Assembly (NCBI GenBank): GCA_011322715.1
Contig: DRLX01000332.1
Coordinates: 1 to 17,260 of the forward strand
Direction of reading: 5' to 3'
DNA: 17,260 bases
Source: Desulfobulbaceae bacterium
GTDB taxonomy: Bacteria > Desulfobacterota > Desulfobulbia > Desulfobulbales > Desulfobulbaceae
In this document: piece after piece, positions 7,026-16,054 of the stretch
How positions within the stretch are numbered: the first letter of the stretch is position 1
Layout: each line of letters begins with the position of its first letter
Notes under the pieces: model-generated
Told to the model about the DNA's origin: nothing
Seen by the model: the letters and a program-made list of their open reading frames with translations, nothing else
Databases searched by the model: none
Position numbers and translations under genes: made by a program

Positions 7026-10000
7026 TGAGTTCATTATTTGATCTTTCACCTGTTCAGTTAGGAAATCTCGACGCAGAGCAATCTGTTGAGATATTCCGTG
7101 ACTTGCTATGGTGCCATGCCAGAAAATATGGCGTGCCAATCACTAAGGTACACATAACCAGCCGAATTACAGTAAGCGATGGCGGGATTGACGCAAAAAT
7201 CGATGATGATATCCTTGACCTTCCTGCAGAACTATTAGTCAGTGCCGGGACAAGCTATCAACTGAAAACAGGAACAACATTCAAACCTTGGCAACCAAGC
7301 CAGCTACGTAAAGAACTCTTCGGATCAACAACAGCAGAAGTCAGCGTCGATAATCTTGATGATGAGGTTAGACGATGTCTCGATCAAGGTAATAGATACG
7401 TAATTGTATGTTTCGGAAGCGACCCCACTGCTTCTCAAGTAAGCAAAGCGAAAGAAGAATTAATAAGTTGCTTTGAGCAATGTGGATTCGAAAAGCCTCA
7501 TGTCGAAATTTGGGGGCAGACCCATCTTGTTGGGCTTATTTCAGAGTTTCCTTCAGTTGTCTTAAAGATATTAGGTAAATCTGAATATCAATTTCAGACA
7601 CTGTCAGGTTGGGCAAGTAACGACGACATGACGCCTCCCTTAAAGCTTGGTGAGGCACAAAAGGAATGGATCAGTAATATCCGGAAAGCGCTTAGAACCA
7701 CTAATGACCATTTGAGGATTATAGGAGAGCCAGGGATTGGAAAATCTCGGTTGGTACTGGAGGCATTGTCTATCGATGATCTTGCTCCAAGTGTAATCTA
7801 CATACCACATGCAGAGGATTTTCAGAAAAGTCGACTTTTTAGTGAACTGCTTCGTACGGATATCGAATATCATGTGATTCTGGTTATTGATGAGTGTCCA
7901 GATAAAGAAAGAGCATCTATATGGAATGTCCTGAAAGCGTATCGCTCTAAATGCCAACTCATTACCATTGATCATGGCCCCGAGAGAAGCTCAGATGAGG
8001 CGATGCGCGTATTGCATTGCCCATCTTTGGCTGATGACCAAATTGCCTCAATAATTAACTCTTACATTGACACCCAGGAGGAAGCGAAGCGCTGGGCGGC
8101 ATGGTGTAGTGGGTCTCCCCGCGTAGCACATGCCGTTGGTCAAAATCTCAAAAGAAATCCCGATGATATATTCAAACCACCCGCTACTGTGCCCCTCTGG
8201 GAACGATTCGTTGCGGGTTATGAGGATGCTGGTAGTGAAATAAGTCAGCAGCGCTTGACTGTCCTCCGTCATATTGCTCTATTTCAAAAGTTTGGATTCG
8301 AACCTCCCGTCACTGATGAAGCTCAATTCATAGCAGATCTTGTAATGCAGGTAGACCCAAATATAACATGGGGTAAATTTCAATCAATTATTCAGCAACT
8401 TAGAGAGCGAAGAACTTTACAGGGCAAAACAACATTGTTTATAGTGCCTAAGGCGTTACACACTTACCTCTGGCTTGACTATTGGAAACACTACGGTAGA
8501 GGCTTTGATTTCCAATCTTTCATTGGGAATCTGCCCAAAGGGCTTCTGGGATGGTTTACAAGGATGTTTATATATGCACATGAAAATTCACTTGCACAGA
8601 AGGTGATAGAAAGTGTTCTTGTTTCAGGTGGCCCGTATGATGATGAGGAATTTGCTGTTTCAAAGCTTGGGACCGGTTTTCTTTCCGTCTTAGCCGAAGC
8701 TAATCCAAGAGCGACATTGCGTTGTATTGAACGGACATACAGCTCTTGGTCCAAGGAGCGCTTGCATAGCTGGAATACCGGACGACAGAATATCGTATGG
8801 GCTCTTGAGAAAATCGCCGTATGGAAAGATACATTTAGGGGTGCTGCGCGCATGTTACTCAAAATGGGCACAACAGAAACTTCAAATTATTCGAATAATG
8901 CAAGCGGTACATTTTCCGGACTGTTTAGTCTGGCATATGGGCCTGCTGCACCGACAGAAGCCACACCAGCTCAGAGGCTGCCGGTATTGAAAGAGGCATT
9001 AACCTCTGAGGATATCGACGAAAGGACTCTCGGATTAAAGGCTTGTGAGATCGCTCTGTCCACACGTGGTGGGTTTAGGATCATTGGTGCGGAGTATCAG
9101 GGCCTGAGGCCGGTTGCTAAACTATGGATGCCCAAAACATATGGTGAAATCTTTGATGCATGCCGGGCAGTATGGAATCTTCTTTTAGAGGTAAGCCGTG
9201 ATTGGCCAGATGAGGAACGAAAAGCGGCAAATAGCGTATTGATTAACGCTGCACATGGTTTAGTTCACATTGAATCGATAGCATCAGAAGTATTAAGGAC
9301 CATCGAGGAACTTATAGACGATTCTGCGACTGAGTTGCGGGAGGTAGTAAGGTTTATAGTTGATACTCGGCGTTTCCGATCTAACAATCTGTCATCAGAA
9401 ATTCTGGAAAGAATAAACCTACTGGATGAGAAAATAGCTGGCACTAATCTTGAGCAACAAGTAAATAGATATGTGCTAAACAGTACATGGTCGGAAGAAA
9501 GAGATGAAGACATCCCTGAAGAGGAATCCTTAGAAAAGCGTGTTGCAGACCTTGCAGAGCGTGCGGTTAATGAGTGTTCAGAATTTTTACCTCTTATCAA
9601 GAAACTGACACATTCTGAAGGACACAAACTTTATCAGTTTGGTTATGAAATTGGATGCAGAGATGAGGATAAGAAACTGTTAAGCCATATTCTGGATTCG
9701 CAACGTTCTGCAGGTGGTAATGGCAATACACAGTTTATTGGTGGATATTTACGTGCCCTTAGAGAAACAGCCGAAGAAGAATGGGAAAAGCTTATCATAG
9801 AACTCTTATTCGACATTGACTTTAAGGAAATTGCCGGACAACTGATCTGGAGAACAGGAGTAAATAACAATGTACTTGAACAGATGCTCCATGCATATGC
9901 AAAAGGTATTCTAACTGCTAAAGATTTCGCCATTATCCATTTTTCGCATGAGACGAAACAGCTTGATCAAGGACTGATTGAGAGAGTTCTCTCAGTGCTG

Positions 10001-10807
10001 CTTGAAAAAAATAATGCAGAGGCTCTCTTAGTGTCTCTCGAGATAGCTGAAGCGTATTATTGCAATAAAGATATTGGCAGAAAAATGCCAAAGGACCTCA
10101 TTTTTATGTTATTAACTAGAGATGAATTCTTTACCGATCGTTTTGATACGATGCAGGGATATTATTGGGCTAAGCTTGCAAACAAATTTTTAGATGCATA
10201 TCCAGAACGAGATCTCGAACTATTCAAGCTGATAATGATCCACCTGGAAAACTGGCGCTTCATGACTCTTAAATCCATGAGTGCATTTCATTCTATTGCT
10301 GAAAAAATAGCAAAGAAAAAGCCCCCTGAAACATGGGTAATCGTGCAGAATTTACTTGGTAATCTGGACACAGATTTGGCGCATGGAGTGCTGCACTGGC
10401 TTGAAGAAGAACGAAATTTTGAAGATGGGCCAGGAATTCGACCGTTAACCTACTTCCCAATGGATGAGGTGCTGGCGTGGGTGGACGAAGATATAGAAAA
10501 TAGAGCTCCAACTATTGCACGCGTAGCGCCCAAAACCCTTGATAAAGACAGTGATGGTCGGATAACGAGAGAACTGTTACATCGTTTTGGGTACCTGGAA
10601 CGTGTCAAGTCGGCCCTGTCTGGAAATTTCAATAGCGATGGTTGGTCAGGTCCAGCGAGTGAGCACTATAGAAAAAAACGTGATCAGGCACGATCATGGC
10701 TCACCGGAGAGACATCACCGTATGTCATTGAGTGGATAGAAGAGTACATTGATGAGTTGACTTCTCAGATTGAGTATGAAGAAATCAGTGAAGAACGAGA
10801 ATTTTGA
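7025..10807 (+). CDS. Mrr-like nuclease fused to STAND-type NTPase, Avs-like
   Basis: This 1260-residue protein looks like a sensor-nuclease. Residues about 1-180 are an Mrr-like PD-(D/E)XK domain: a helix with E22 (VEIFRDLLW), then SDGGIDAKID with D56, then SYQLKTGT with Q79 and K81. A P-loop NTPase core follows: Walker A GEPGIGKS (234-241) and Walker B VILVIDE (284-290), with the GEPGIGKS-R-LVLEAL context common in STAND proteins. Residues from about 480 to the end are mostly helical and repeat-like, as in the target-sensing part of STAND proteins. The gene starts on the hsdS stop codon (TAATG) after AAAGGAG at 7007-7013. By domain order it resembles Mrr-type Avs proteins but is shorter than the best-known ones. 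I cannot assign it to an Avs subfamily; other P-loop/Mrr families remain possible. Base composition is AT-richer than hsdM and hsdR. Confidence 0.75.
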   Translation: MSSLFDLSPVQLGNLDAEQSVEIFRDLLWCHARKYGVPITKVHITSRITVSDGGIDAKIDDDILDLPAELLVSAGTSYQLKTGTTFKPWQPSQLRKELFGSTTAEVSVDNLDDEVRRCLDQGNRYVIVCFGSDPTASQVSKAKEELISCFEQCGFEKPHVEIWGQTHLVGLISEFPSVVLKILGKSEYQFQTLSGWASNDDMTPPLKLGEAQKEWISNIRKALRTTNDHLRIIGEPGIGKSRLVLEALSIDDLAPSVIYIPHAEDFQKSRLFSELLRTDIEYHVILVIDECPDKERASIWNVLKAYRSKCQLITIDHGPERSSDEAMRVLHCPSLADDQIASIINSYIDTQEEAKRWAAWCSGSPRVAHAVGQNLKRNPDDIFKPPATVPLWERFVAGYEDAGSEISQQRLTVLRHIALFQKFGFEPPVTDEAQFIADLVMQVDPNITWGKFQSIIQQLRERRTLQGKTTLFIVPKALHTYLWLDYWKHYGRGFDFQSFIGNLPKGLLGWFTRMFIYAHENSLAQKVIESVLVSGGPYDDEEFAVSKLGTGFLSVLAEANPRATLRCIERTYSSWSKERLHSWNTGRQNIVWALEKIAVWKDTFRGAARMLLKMGTTETSNYSNNASGTFSGLFSLAYGPAAPTEATPAQRLPVLKEALTSEDIDERTLGLKACEIALSTRGGFRIIGAEYQGLRPVAKLWMPKTYGEIFDACRAVWNLLLEVSRDWPDEERKAANSVLINAAHGLVHIESIASEVLRTIEELIDDSATELREVVRFIVDTRRFRSNNLSSEILERINLLDEKIAGTNLEQQVNRYVLNSTWSEERDEDIPEEESLEKRVADLAERAVNECSEFLPLIKKLTHSEGHKLYQFGYEIGCRDEDKKLLSHILDSQRSAGGNGNTQFIGGYLRALRETAEEEWEKLIIELLFDIDFKEIAGQLIWRTGVNNNVLEQMLHAYAKGILTAKDFAIIHFSHETKQLDQGLIERVLSVLLEKNNAEALLVSLEIAEAYYCNKDIGRKMPKDLIFMLLTRDEFFTDRFDTMQGYYWAKLANKFLDAYPERDLELFKLIMIHLENWRFMTLKSMSAFHSIAEKIAKKKPPETWVIVQNLLGNLDTDLAHGVLHWLEEERNFEDGPGIRPLTYFPMDEVLAWVDEDIENRAPTIARVAPKTLDKDSDGRITRELLHRFGYLERVKSALSGNFNSDGWSGPASEHYRKKRDQARSWLTGETSPYVIEWIEEYIDELTSQIEYEEISEEREF

Positions 10808-11076
10808 TTATTGCAGAAAATATATGGTCGAAGGAGAAATGCCTTGAAATACTCAATAAAGAAGGCCGCTGATTCGCTACGCTGGTTCAGCAAGCTGAAA
10901 CCTCGATTGGTTCAAAGCCGTTGGGCAGTGAATTCTACCTTAGAAGAACAGAAGGATCATGTAATGTCAATTAAGAAAATAAGAAAGGTCTGCAACGAAC
11001 GATTTTCAAGAAAAATATCACTTTTGGAATTAATTATCGATAGTCGGCAAATATATTGAGACAAGGGGTTGAATTT
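10808..11076. other. Gap between STAND gene and four-helix-bundle gene
   Basis: About 270 bases without a gene I can support. A reading frame from a TTG at 10811 to 11059 (82 codons) is Lys/Arg-rich, lacks a clear ribosome binding site and resembles no family I know. I see no convincing terminator or tRNA. It could be a decayed gene fragment or the leader of the following gene. Confidence 0.4.
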
Positions 11077-11097
11077 GTGAAAGAACGAAGCAGAAAA

Positions 11098-11790
11098 ATG
11101 AATAATCAGGAATCACTCATCCCGAAACACGGCGGATACCGCAGGCTGAAGAGTTTTCAGATTGCGCAGCTTGTTTATGATGTTACCGTTCGATTCTGCG
11201 ACCGTTACATCGACAGGCGCAGCCGGACGCATGACCAGATGGTTCAGGCTGCAAGGAGCGGCGTACAGAACATCGCTGAAGGCAGCATTGCCTCAGGCAC
11301 ATCAAAAAAGACGGAGTTGAAACTTACGAATGTGGCCCGTGCCAGTCTGGAAGAACTCAGACTGGACTATGAGGATTTTCTCAGGCAAAGAGGGCTGCCG
11401 CAGTTTGAGCCTGAGCATCCGACACTGCAACGTTTCAAGGCAAAACGGTGTGCCACTCTGGACGATGTGCGGGCATGGGTTGAGGAAGAGCTGAACATGA
11501 TGAAGCACGGACAGGCATGGACAGCGGCACGGATCAACACAGACACACAGACAAGCTCAGACCGGAGAAACCTGTCCGTGTCAGCTGGTGGAAGTCCGTG
11601 CGTGTCTGTGGATGCTTCGGTGCTTGTAGCCAATGCAGCACTCTCCCTGCTGAATCTCTGCTGCTATCTTTTTGACCGTCAGATTGCAAGACAGGCCGAG
11701 GACTTTGAAAACGAGGGAGGATTCACTGAACGGCTGTACCGGGTGAGGACTGCTCGAAGAAAAAATAAATACAAGGAAAAGAAGGCTTGA
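11098..11790 (+). CDS. Four-helix-bundle protein with C-terminal suffix domain
   Basis: This 230-residue protein belongs to the small four-helix-bundle family first known from 23S rRNA intervening sequences, extended by a 'suffix' domain. Family signatures are visible: LIPKHGGYRRLKSFQIAQLVY near the N-terminus (first 20 residues of interest at about 7-26), RSRTHDQMVQAARSGVQNIA and EGSIASGTSKKTELKLTNVA in the bundle (about 41-84), and a C-terminal ANAALSLLNLCCYLFDRQIA and FENEGGFTERLYRVR. The two parts are joined by a variable-looking linker (about 138-172) coded by repetitive DNA. The molecular role is unknown, but such genes are often seen beside type I hsdR. Start: ATG 11098 fits the family; a GTG at 11077 behind AAGGGG (11063-11068) is a well-placed alternative adding 7 residues. 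Confidence 0.85.
   Translation: MNNQESLIPKHGGYRRLKSFQIAQLVYDVTVRFCDRYIDRRSRTHDQMVQAARSGVQNIAEGSIASGTSKKTELKLTNVARASLEELRLDYEDFLRQRGLPQFEPEHPTLQRFKAKRCATLDDVRAWVEEELNMMKHGQAWTAARINTDTQTSSDRRNLSVSAGGSPCVSVDASVLVANAALSLLNLCCYLFDRQIARQAEDFENEGGFTERLYRVRTARRKNKYKEKKA
11506..11610. repeat. Nested inverted repeats in four-helix-bundle linker
   Basis: Two perfect inverted repeats interlock here. CACGGACAGG (11506-11515) pairs with CCTGTCCGTG (11571-11580). CACAGACAC (11538-11546) pairs with GTGTCTGTG (11602-11610). The stretch is a degenerate run of CRGACA-type units on one side and their complement on the other. It codes the Thr/Ser/Asp-rich linker between the two domains. The two pairings overlap, so they exclude each other. 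Confidence 0.6.
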
Positions 11791-11803
11791 TAAAGCGAGT
11801 GTT

Positions 11804-14800
11804 ATGAATCAGGGCCCTTCCATAAACGAAGATGCCACTTCCAAGCTTCCTGCGCTGCATCTGCTTCAGAATCTTGGATGGCAATACTTGACGCCCGATG
11901 AGGCCCTGGAGCTACGGGGAGGCAGACTGTCCAACGTGCTCCTGGAGGGGGTTCTCGTTCCCTGGCTGAGGGAGCACAACCGGGTCAGATTCAAGGGCAG
12001 GGAGGTACCATTTACAGAGGGAAACATCCTGAGTGCAGTACAGGCCCTCAAAGAGGTGCCCTTTGATGGCCTCGTAAGGACAAATGAGAAAATCTACGAA
12101 CTCTTGACACTTGGCAAGAGTCTTCAACAGTCTGTAGATGGCGATGTCAAGAGTTTTACGCTTCACTATATCGACTGGGAACATCCAGAGAACAACGTCT
12201 TTCATGTCACGGAAGAGTTTGCTGTCGAGCGGACCGGCAGTCACCAGACCCGCAGGCCGGATATCGTCCTCTTTGTAAACGGCATTCCGCTTTGCGTGAT
12301 CGAATGCAAGTCGCCGCATATCAAGGATCCCATAGAAGAGGCCATCTCCCAGCATATACGCAACCAGAAGGATGACGAAATCCCAAAACTGTTCATATAT
12401 TCGCAGATCCTGATGGCTCTGTCCAAGAATCAGGCCAAGTACGCAACCACGGGAACGCCTGCAAAGTTCTGGTCTGTCTGGAAGGAAGATGCACAGGGTA
12501 TTGAGGACGAGGTGCAACGCCTTGTGAATGTCTCCCTGACAGAGGAACAGGTTGACAGGCTCTTTGTGCAAAATCAGTGGCTTGTCCGGGAAAAGCCTGC
12601 AGGATATGGCACCTTTGCAAGGAAGGTAACAGTGCAGGACAGGGCCATTTATGCGCTTTGCCGTCCCGAAAGGCTCCTTGAGCTGACATATAGGTTTATT
12701 CTGTTTGATGCCGGCGTCAAAAAGATAGCTCGGTATCAGCAGTATTTCTGTGTGAAAAAGACCATGGAGCGCATCCGGCTTCGTGACCGTGAGGGAAGAC
12801 GGCGCGGCGGCGTGGTCTGGCATACCCAGGGTAGCGGCAAGTCGCTGACAATGGTAATGCTTGCCAAGTCCATTGCCCTGTCTCATGATATTCCCGACTA
12901 CAAGATTGTTCTGGTGACTGACAGGATTGACCTCGACGACCAGATATACAGGACCTTCCACCATTGCGGCAAAGAAGTGGAACAGGCCAGAACCGGCAAG
13001 CACTTGTCGGAGATGCTTAAAGACAACAAACAGCGCATTGTTACCACGATCATTGACAAGTTTGAGGCGGCTGTCGGCAGACATGCCGTGAGAAATGATG
13101 ATCCCAATATTTTTGTCCTGGTGGATGAGGGACATCGCGGACAGTACGGCCCGAGACATGCCAAGATGCGCCGTGTGCTGCCCAATGCCTGTTACATCGG
13201 ATTCACCGGTACTCCGGTAATGAAGAAGGATAAAAACACGGTCGAGAAGTTCGGAGGCCTGATTGATACTTACACCATTGACCGGGCGGTGGAAGACAAG
13301 GCGGTTGTACCTCTTTTATACGAGGGGAGGCATGTTGAGCAACATGTGGATTCCGAGGGTATTGATTCATGGTTCGAGCGGATTACGGCCAACTTGAGCA
13401 GGGAACAGGCTGCAGACCTGAAAAGGAAGTTTTCCACCACTGACCAGTTGAACAAGGCTGAACAGAAGGTGATGGCCATAGCCTGGGATATAAGTGTTCA
13501 CTTTCGTGATAACTGGCAGGGAACGGGTTTCAAGGGCCAGCTGGTGGCACAGGACAAGGCCACAGCATTGCTCTACAAAAAGTATCTCGATGAATTCGGC
13601 ATGGTTTCCAGTGAAGTACTGATTTCGGGACCTGATGAACGGGAAGGTGAAGAGGATATTTATGAAGAAAACAAACTGGCAGTGCAACGGTTCTGGAAAG
13701 CCACCATGCAGAAGTTCGGCAGTGAAAAGGAGTACAACAAGCAGGTCATCAATGCGTTCAAAAATGCAGAACATCCAGAAATTATCATTGTGGTGGACAA
13801 GCTCCTGGTTGGATTTGATGCTCCCCGTAATACCATTCTTTACCTGACCCGTAAACTAAAGGATCATACCCTGCTTCAGGCCATAGCCAGGGTCAACCGG
13901 CTGTACGATGGCAAGGAGTTCGGGTATATTCTGGATTATCGTGGAGTTCTGGAAAACCTCGATCACGCACTCGACCTTTACAGCGCTTTGCCCGAGTTTG
14001 ATGCCCAGGACATCAAGGACATTCTTACTGATGTGAGCGTGGAGACAGCAACACTCCCCCAGAAGCACTCGCTCCTGTGGGATACATTCAAAGAAGTCAG
14101 GAACAGGCAGGATGAGGAAGAGTATGAACGCTTGCTTGCGGATAAAGAGCTGCGCTCAAAGTTTTATGAACGTTTGTCGGCTTTTTCCAGAACTCTCGGT
14201 ATAGCTCTCGGGAGCGTCAAGTTTCTGGAGGAAACCAAGCCTTCCAGGATCAACCGTTACCGGACGGATCTGAAATTTTTCTCCAAGCTCAGGGCTGCAG
14301 TGAGGCGGCGGTACTCGGAAGTCGTGGATTTCGGCGAATATGAACCGAAGATTCAGAAGCTTTTAGACACCCATGTCGGGACCGGAGAGGTAGAGAGAAT
14401 CACCCCGCTGGTCAATATCTTTGACAAGGATGCCTTTGCCAGGGAAGTGGAAAAACTTCCGAATGCTGCAGCCAAGGCCGACACCATCGCTCATCGCACT
14501 GCCCGGACAATCCATGACCGCATGCAGGAAGATCCGGCTTTTTACAAACGGTTCTCCGAGTTGCTCAAGGAGACTATTGCGGCTTTCAGGGAAGAACGGA
14601 TTAAGGCAAACGAGTACCTCATGAGGGTGACGGAAATAATGAACGCAGTGCTCAACCGTACGGGGGACCGCATTCCGGGTAGACTTCAAAATCACGACGT
14701 TGCCAAGGCCTATTTTGGTTCTATCAGGGAAACACTTGCCCGGTCTGGTAAAGGAGATGGTGAGTTCGAGGACCGTCTTGCAGAGGTTGCACTGGCCATA

Positions 14801-14989
14801 GATGAAGTCATAGAACGAAACCGTATTGTCAACTGGACCAGTGACATGGACACGCAAAATCGTATGAGGAACGAAATCGAAGACCTCCTTTTTGACTTCA
14901 AGGAGCAGACCGGTGTTGAAATTACGTTCGAGGACATGGATGCGATCATGGAGCAGTGTCTGGATATCGCGAGGGTGAGGAGGCCATAG
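11804..14989 (+). CDS. hsdR: Type I restriction subunit HsdR
   Basis: This 1061-residue protein is the ATP-driven translocase and endonuclease of the type I complex. The N-terminal nuclease has D153 (RRPDIVLF) and E167-x-K169 (VIECKSP), the PD-(D/E)XK triad. The SF2 motor follows: Walker A HTQGSGKS (340-347), DEGH box at 441-444, and motif III FTGTP (467-471). Motif VI-like LLQAIARVNR lies near residue 695. The C-terminal third is helical and would dock on HsdM. Length is normal. The ATG lies 13 bases after the four-helix-bundle stop; its Shine-Dalgarno (AAAGCGAG region) is weak. No frameshift is seen, so the restriction activity appears intact. The gene is visibly GC-richer than the STAND gene (36 G/C in the 60 bases 13141-13200). 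Confidence 0.97.
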   Translation: MNQGPSINEDATSKLPALHLLQNLGWQYLTPDEALELRGGRLSNVLLEGVLVPWLREHNRVRFKGREVPFTEGNILSAVQALKEVPFDGLVRTNEKIYELLTLGKSLQQSVDGDVKSFTLHYIDWEHPENNVFHVTEEFAVERTGSHQTRRPDIVLFVNGIPLCVIECKSPHIKDPIEEAISQHIRNQKDDEIPKLFIYSQILMALSKNQAKYATTGTPAKFWSVWKEDAQGIEDEVQRLVNVSLTEEQVDRLFVQNQWLVREKPAGYGTFARKVTVQDRAIYALCRPERLLELTYRFILFDAGVKKIARYQQYFCVKKTMERIRLRDREGRRRGGVVWHTQGSGKSLTMVMLAKSIALSHDIPDYKIVLVTDRIDLDDQIYRTFHHCGKEVEQARTGKHLSEMLKDNKQRIVTTIIDKFEAAVGRHAVRNDDPNIFVLVDEGHRGQYGPRHAKMRRVLPNACYIGFTGTPVMKKDKNTVEKFGGLIDTYTIDRAVEDKAVVPLLYEGRHVEQHVDSEGIDSWFERITANLSREQAADLKRKFSTTDQLNKAEQKVMAIAWDISVHFRDNWQGTGFKGQLVAQDKATALLYKKYLDEFGMVSSEVLISGPDEREGEEDIYEENKLAVQRFWKATMQKFGSEKEYNKQVINAFKNAEHPEIIIVVDKLLVGFDAPRNTILYLTRKLKDHTLLQAIARVNRLYDGKEFGYILDYRGVLENLDHALDLYSALPEFDAQDIKDILTDVSVETATLPQKHSLLWDTFKEVRNRQDEEEYERLLADKELRSKFYERLSAFSRTLGIALGSVKFLEETKPSRINRYRTDLKFFSKLRAAVRRRYSEVVDFGEYEPKIQKLLDTHVGTGEVERITPLVNIFDKDAFAREVEKLPNAAAKADTIAHRTARTIHDRMQEDPAFYKRFSELLKETIAAFREERIKANEYLMRVTEIMNAVLNRTGDRIPGRLQNHDVAKAYFGSIRETLARSGKGDGEFEDRLAEVALAIDEVIERNRIVNWTSDMDTQNRMRNEIEDLLFDFKEQTGVEITFEDMDAIMEQCLDIARVRRP
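14977..14983 (+). promoter_or_regulatory. Ribosome binding site of the metallopeptidase gene
   Basis: GAGGAGG at the very end of hsdR lies 5 bases before the GTG at 14989. It decides between that GTG, which overlaps the hsdR TAG, and the poorly preceded ATG at 15022. Confidence 0.7.
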
Positions 14990-15714
14990 TGAAGTGGACA
15001 GTGAAAAATGAAAAAGTAGAGATGAATTTCGGACGCAGGCGGTTTTCGGTTAAGATCGTCTGGAACGAGCGAAAGCGCCTTTCCATTACGGTCCATCCAG
15101 ACCTCCGGATCACGGCAAAGGCACCTGCCGGATATGAGTTGAAAGTTATTCGTGAGCGATTGGAAAAACGGGCAGCGTGGATAGCCCGGCAACTTGATTA
15201 TTTTGAACGGTTTCAACCGCTCCCACCGGAACGCAAATTTGTTTCCGGTGAAACTCATTATTATTTAGGCCGGCAGTATCGTTTGAGAATACGGTCTAGC
15301 GATATGACCCGCGTACGGTTACGCGGCCGGTTTTTTGAGGTGGAAGTGCCTGATCCAGACAAAAGAGAAAAAGTCAGGGCACTCATGCTCGACTGGTACT
15401 CGGCACATGCCCGCAACTTGCTTGCGAGACGGCTTGCAGAGTACCTGCCAGCCTTTGTGAAGAAGGGGGCACCCGAACCGGAAGTGCGCTGCCGCCGTAT
15501 GAAGAAACGGTGGGGCAGTTGTTCAGGTAAAGGCGTCATAATGTTGAATTCTGAACTCGTCAAGGCTCCCATCCACTGCATCGATTACGTGATTGTACAT
15601 GAACTGTGTCACCTGATCTATCCGAACCACGATAGAAATTTTTACCGGCTTTTAGGGCGGATTCTGCCGGACTGGGAAAGGCGCAAAGAGCGACTGGAAA
15701 AAGTGGTAATTTGA
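14989..15714 (+). CDS. YgjP/SprT-like zinc metallopeptidase (M48-type WLM/DUF45)
   Basis: This 241-residue protein belongs to the YgjP-like family often found after hsdR. A beta-rich N-terminal part (about 1-120) precedes a zinc peptidase fold: KKRWGSCSG (about 169-177), the catalytic motif HELCHL with H204, E205 and H208, and a third zinc ligand candidate H214 in YPNHDRNFY. The spacing HExxH-x5-H is that of SprT-like proteins. The GTG start shares a base with the hsdR TAG and has a strong ribosome binding site, so it is coupled to hsdR; GTG at 14956 inside hsdR is possible but less well supported. The protease target is unknown. A role in processing or turnover of the restriction complex is a plausible guess from position only. 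Confidence 0.85.
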   Translation: MKWTVKNEKVEMNFGRRRFSVKIVWNERKRLSITVHPDLRITAKAPAGYELKVIRERLEKRAAWIARQLDYFERFQPLPPERKFVSGETHYYLGRQYRLRIRSSDMTRVRLRGRFFEVEVPDPDKREKVRALMLDWYSAHARNLLARRLAEYLPAFVKKGAPEPEVRCRRMKKRWGSCSGKGVIMLNSELVKAPIHCIDYVIVHELCHLIYPNHDRNFYRLLGRILPDWERRKERLEKVVI

Positions 15715-15786
15715 GGAGTAAAAAAACGTGAGGTAGTCACGAATAGCGTTGACAGTCAGAGACAACGTACAATAAATTTCGCACAA

Positions 15787-16020
15787 TCGGAGCTGAATCA
15801 GAAGATCTACAAGCGGATAGAGGAATGGAGACAGAGGTCGATAGAGGGAGAACACCCCTATGTGTATTTGGATGGAATACTACTGAAATGGAGCTGAGGA
15901 GGAGAGGTATTGATGCTTGTGGCAGCACGGTTAAGACATATAGCAGGAACGAAGTGGGGAATGAGACAGTACCTTGAAATGGACCGACTTGAAGAGGAAG
16001 ACAGGAACTTGGCAGCTTAA
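15787..16020 (+). pseudogene. IS256-family transposase, internally deleted
   Basis: Translation from 15787 gives SELNQKIYKRIEEW and then HPYVYLDGILLKWS, the catalytic-core region of IS256 transposases containing the first Asp of the DDE triad (YLDG). A TGA at 15895-15897 replaces the Trp expected in the family's 'S-W-G-G-E-V'; GGEV follows in the same frame. The reading then jumps to LMLVAARLRHIAGTKWGMRQ, the transposase C-terminus, closing with TAA at 16018-16020. The whole region between these pieces, including the other two catalytic acids, is gone, and so is the N-terminus. Family members are about 400 residues; about 76 remain. The frame is kept across the deletion. It cannot be active. 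Confidence 0.85.
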
Positions 16021-16054
16021 ACAGGGAGCTATCAGTTTGAGGTCGCCACATAAA

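Noticed and set aside
10811..11059. An 82-codon frame in the gap after the STAND gene
   Set aside because: TTG start, no ribosome binding site, no recognisable domain; kept only as a possible decayed fragment.
11912..13159. A 415-codon minus-strand open frame inside hsdR
   Set aside because: It lies wholly opposite the conserved nuclease and motor motifs of hsdR and its translation resembles no family; it is a shadow of a GC-rich coding strand.
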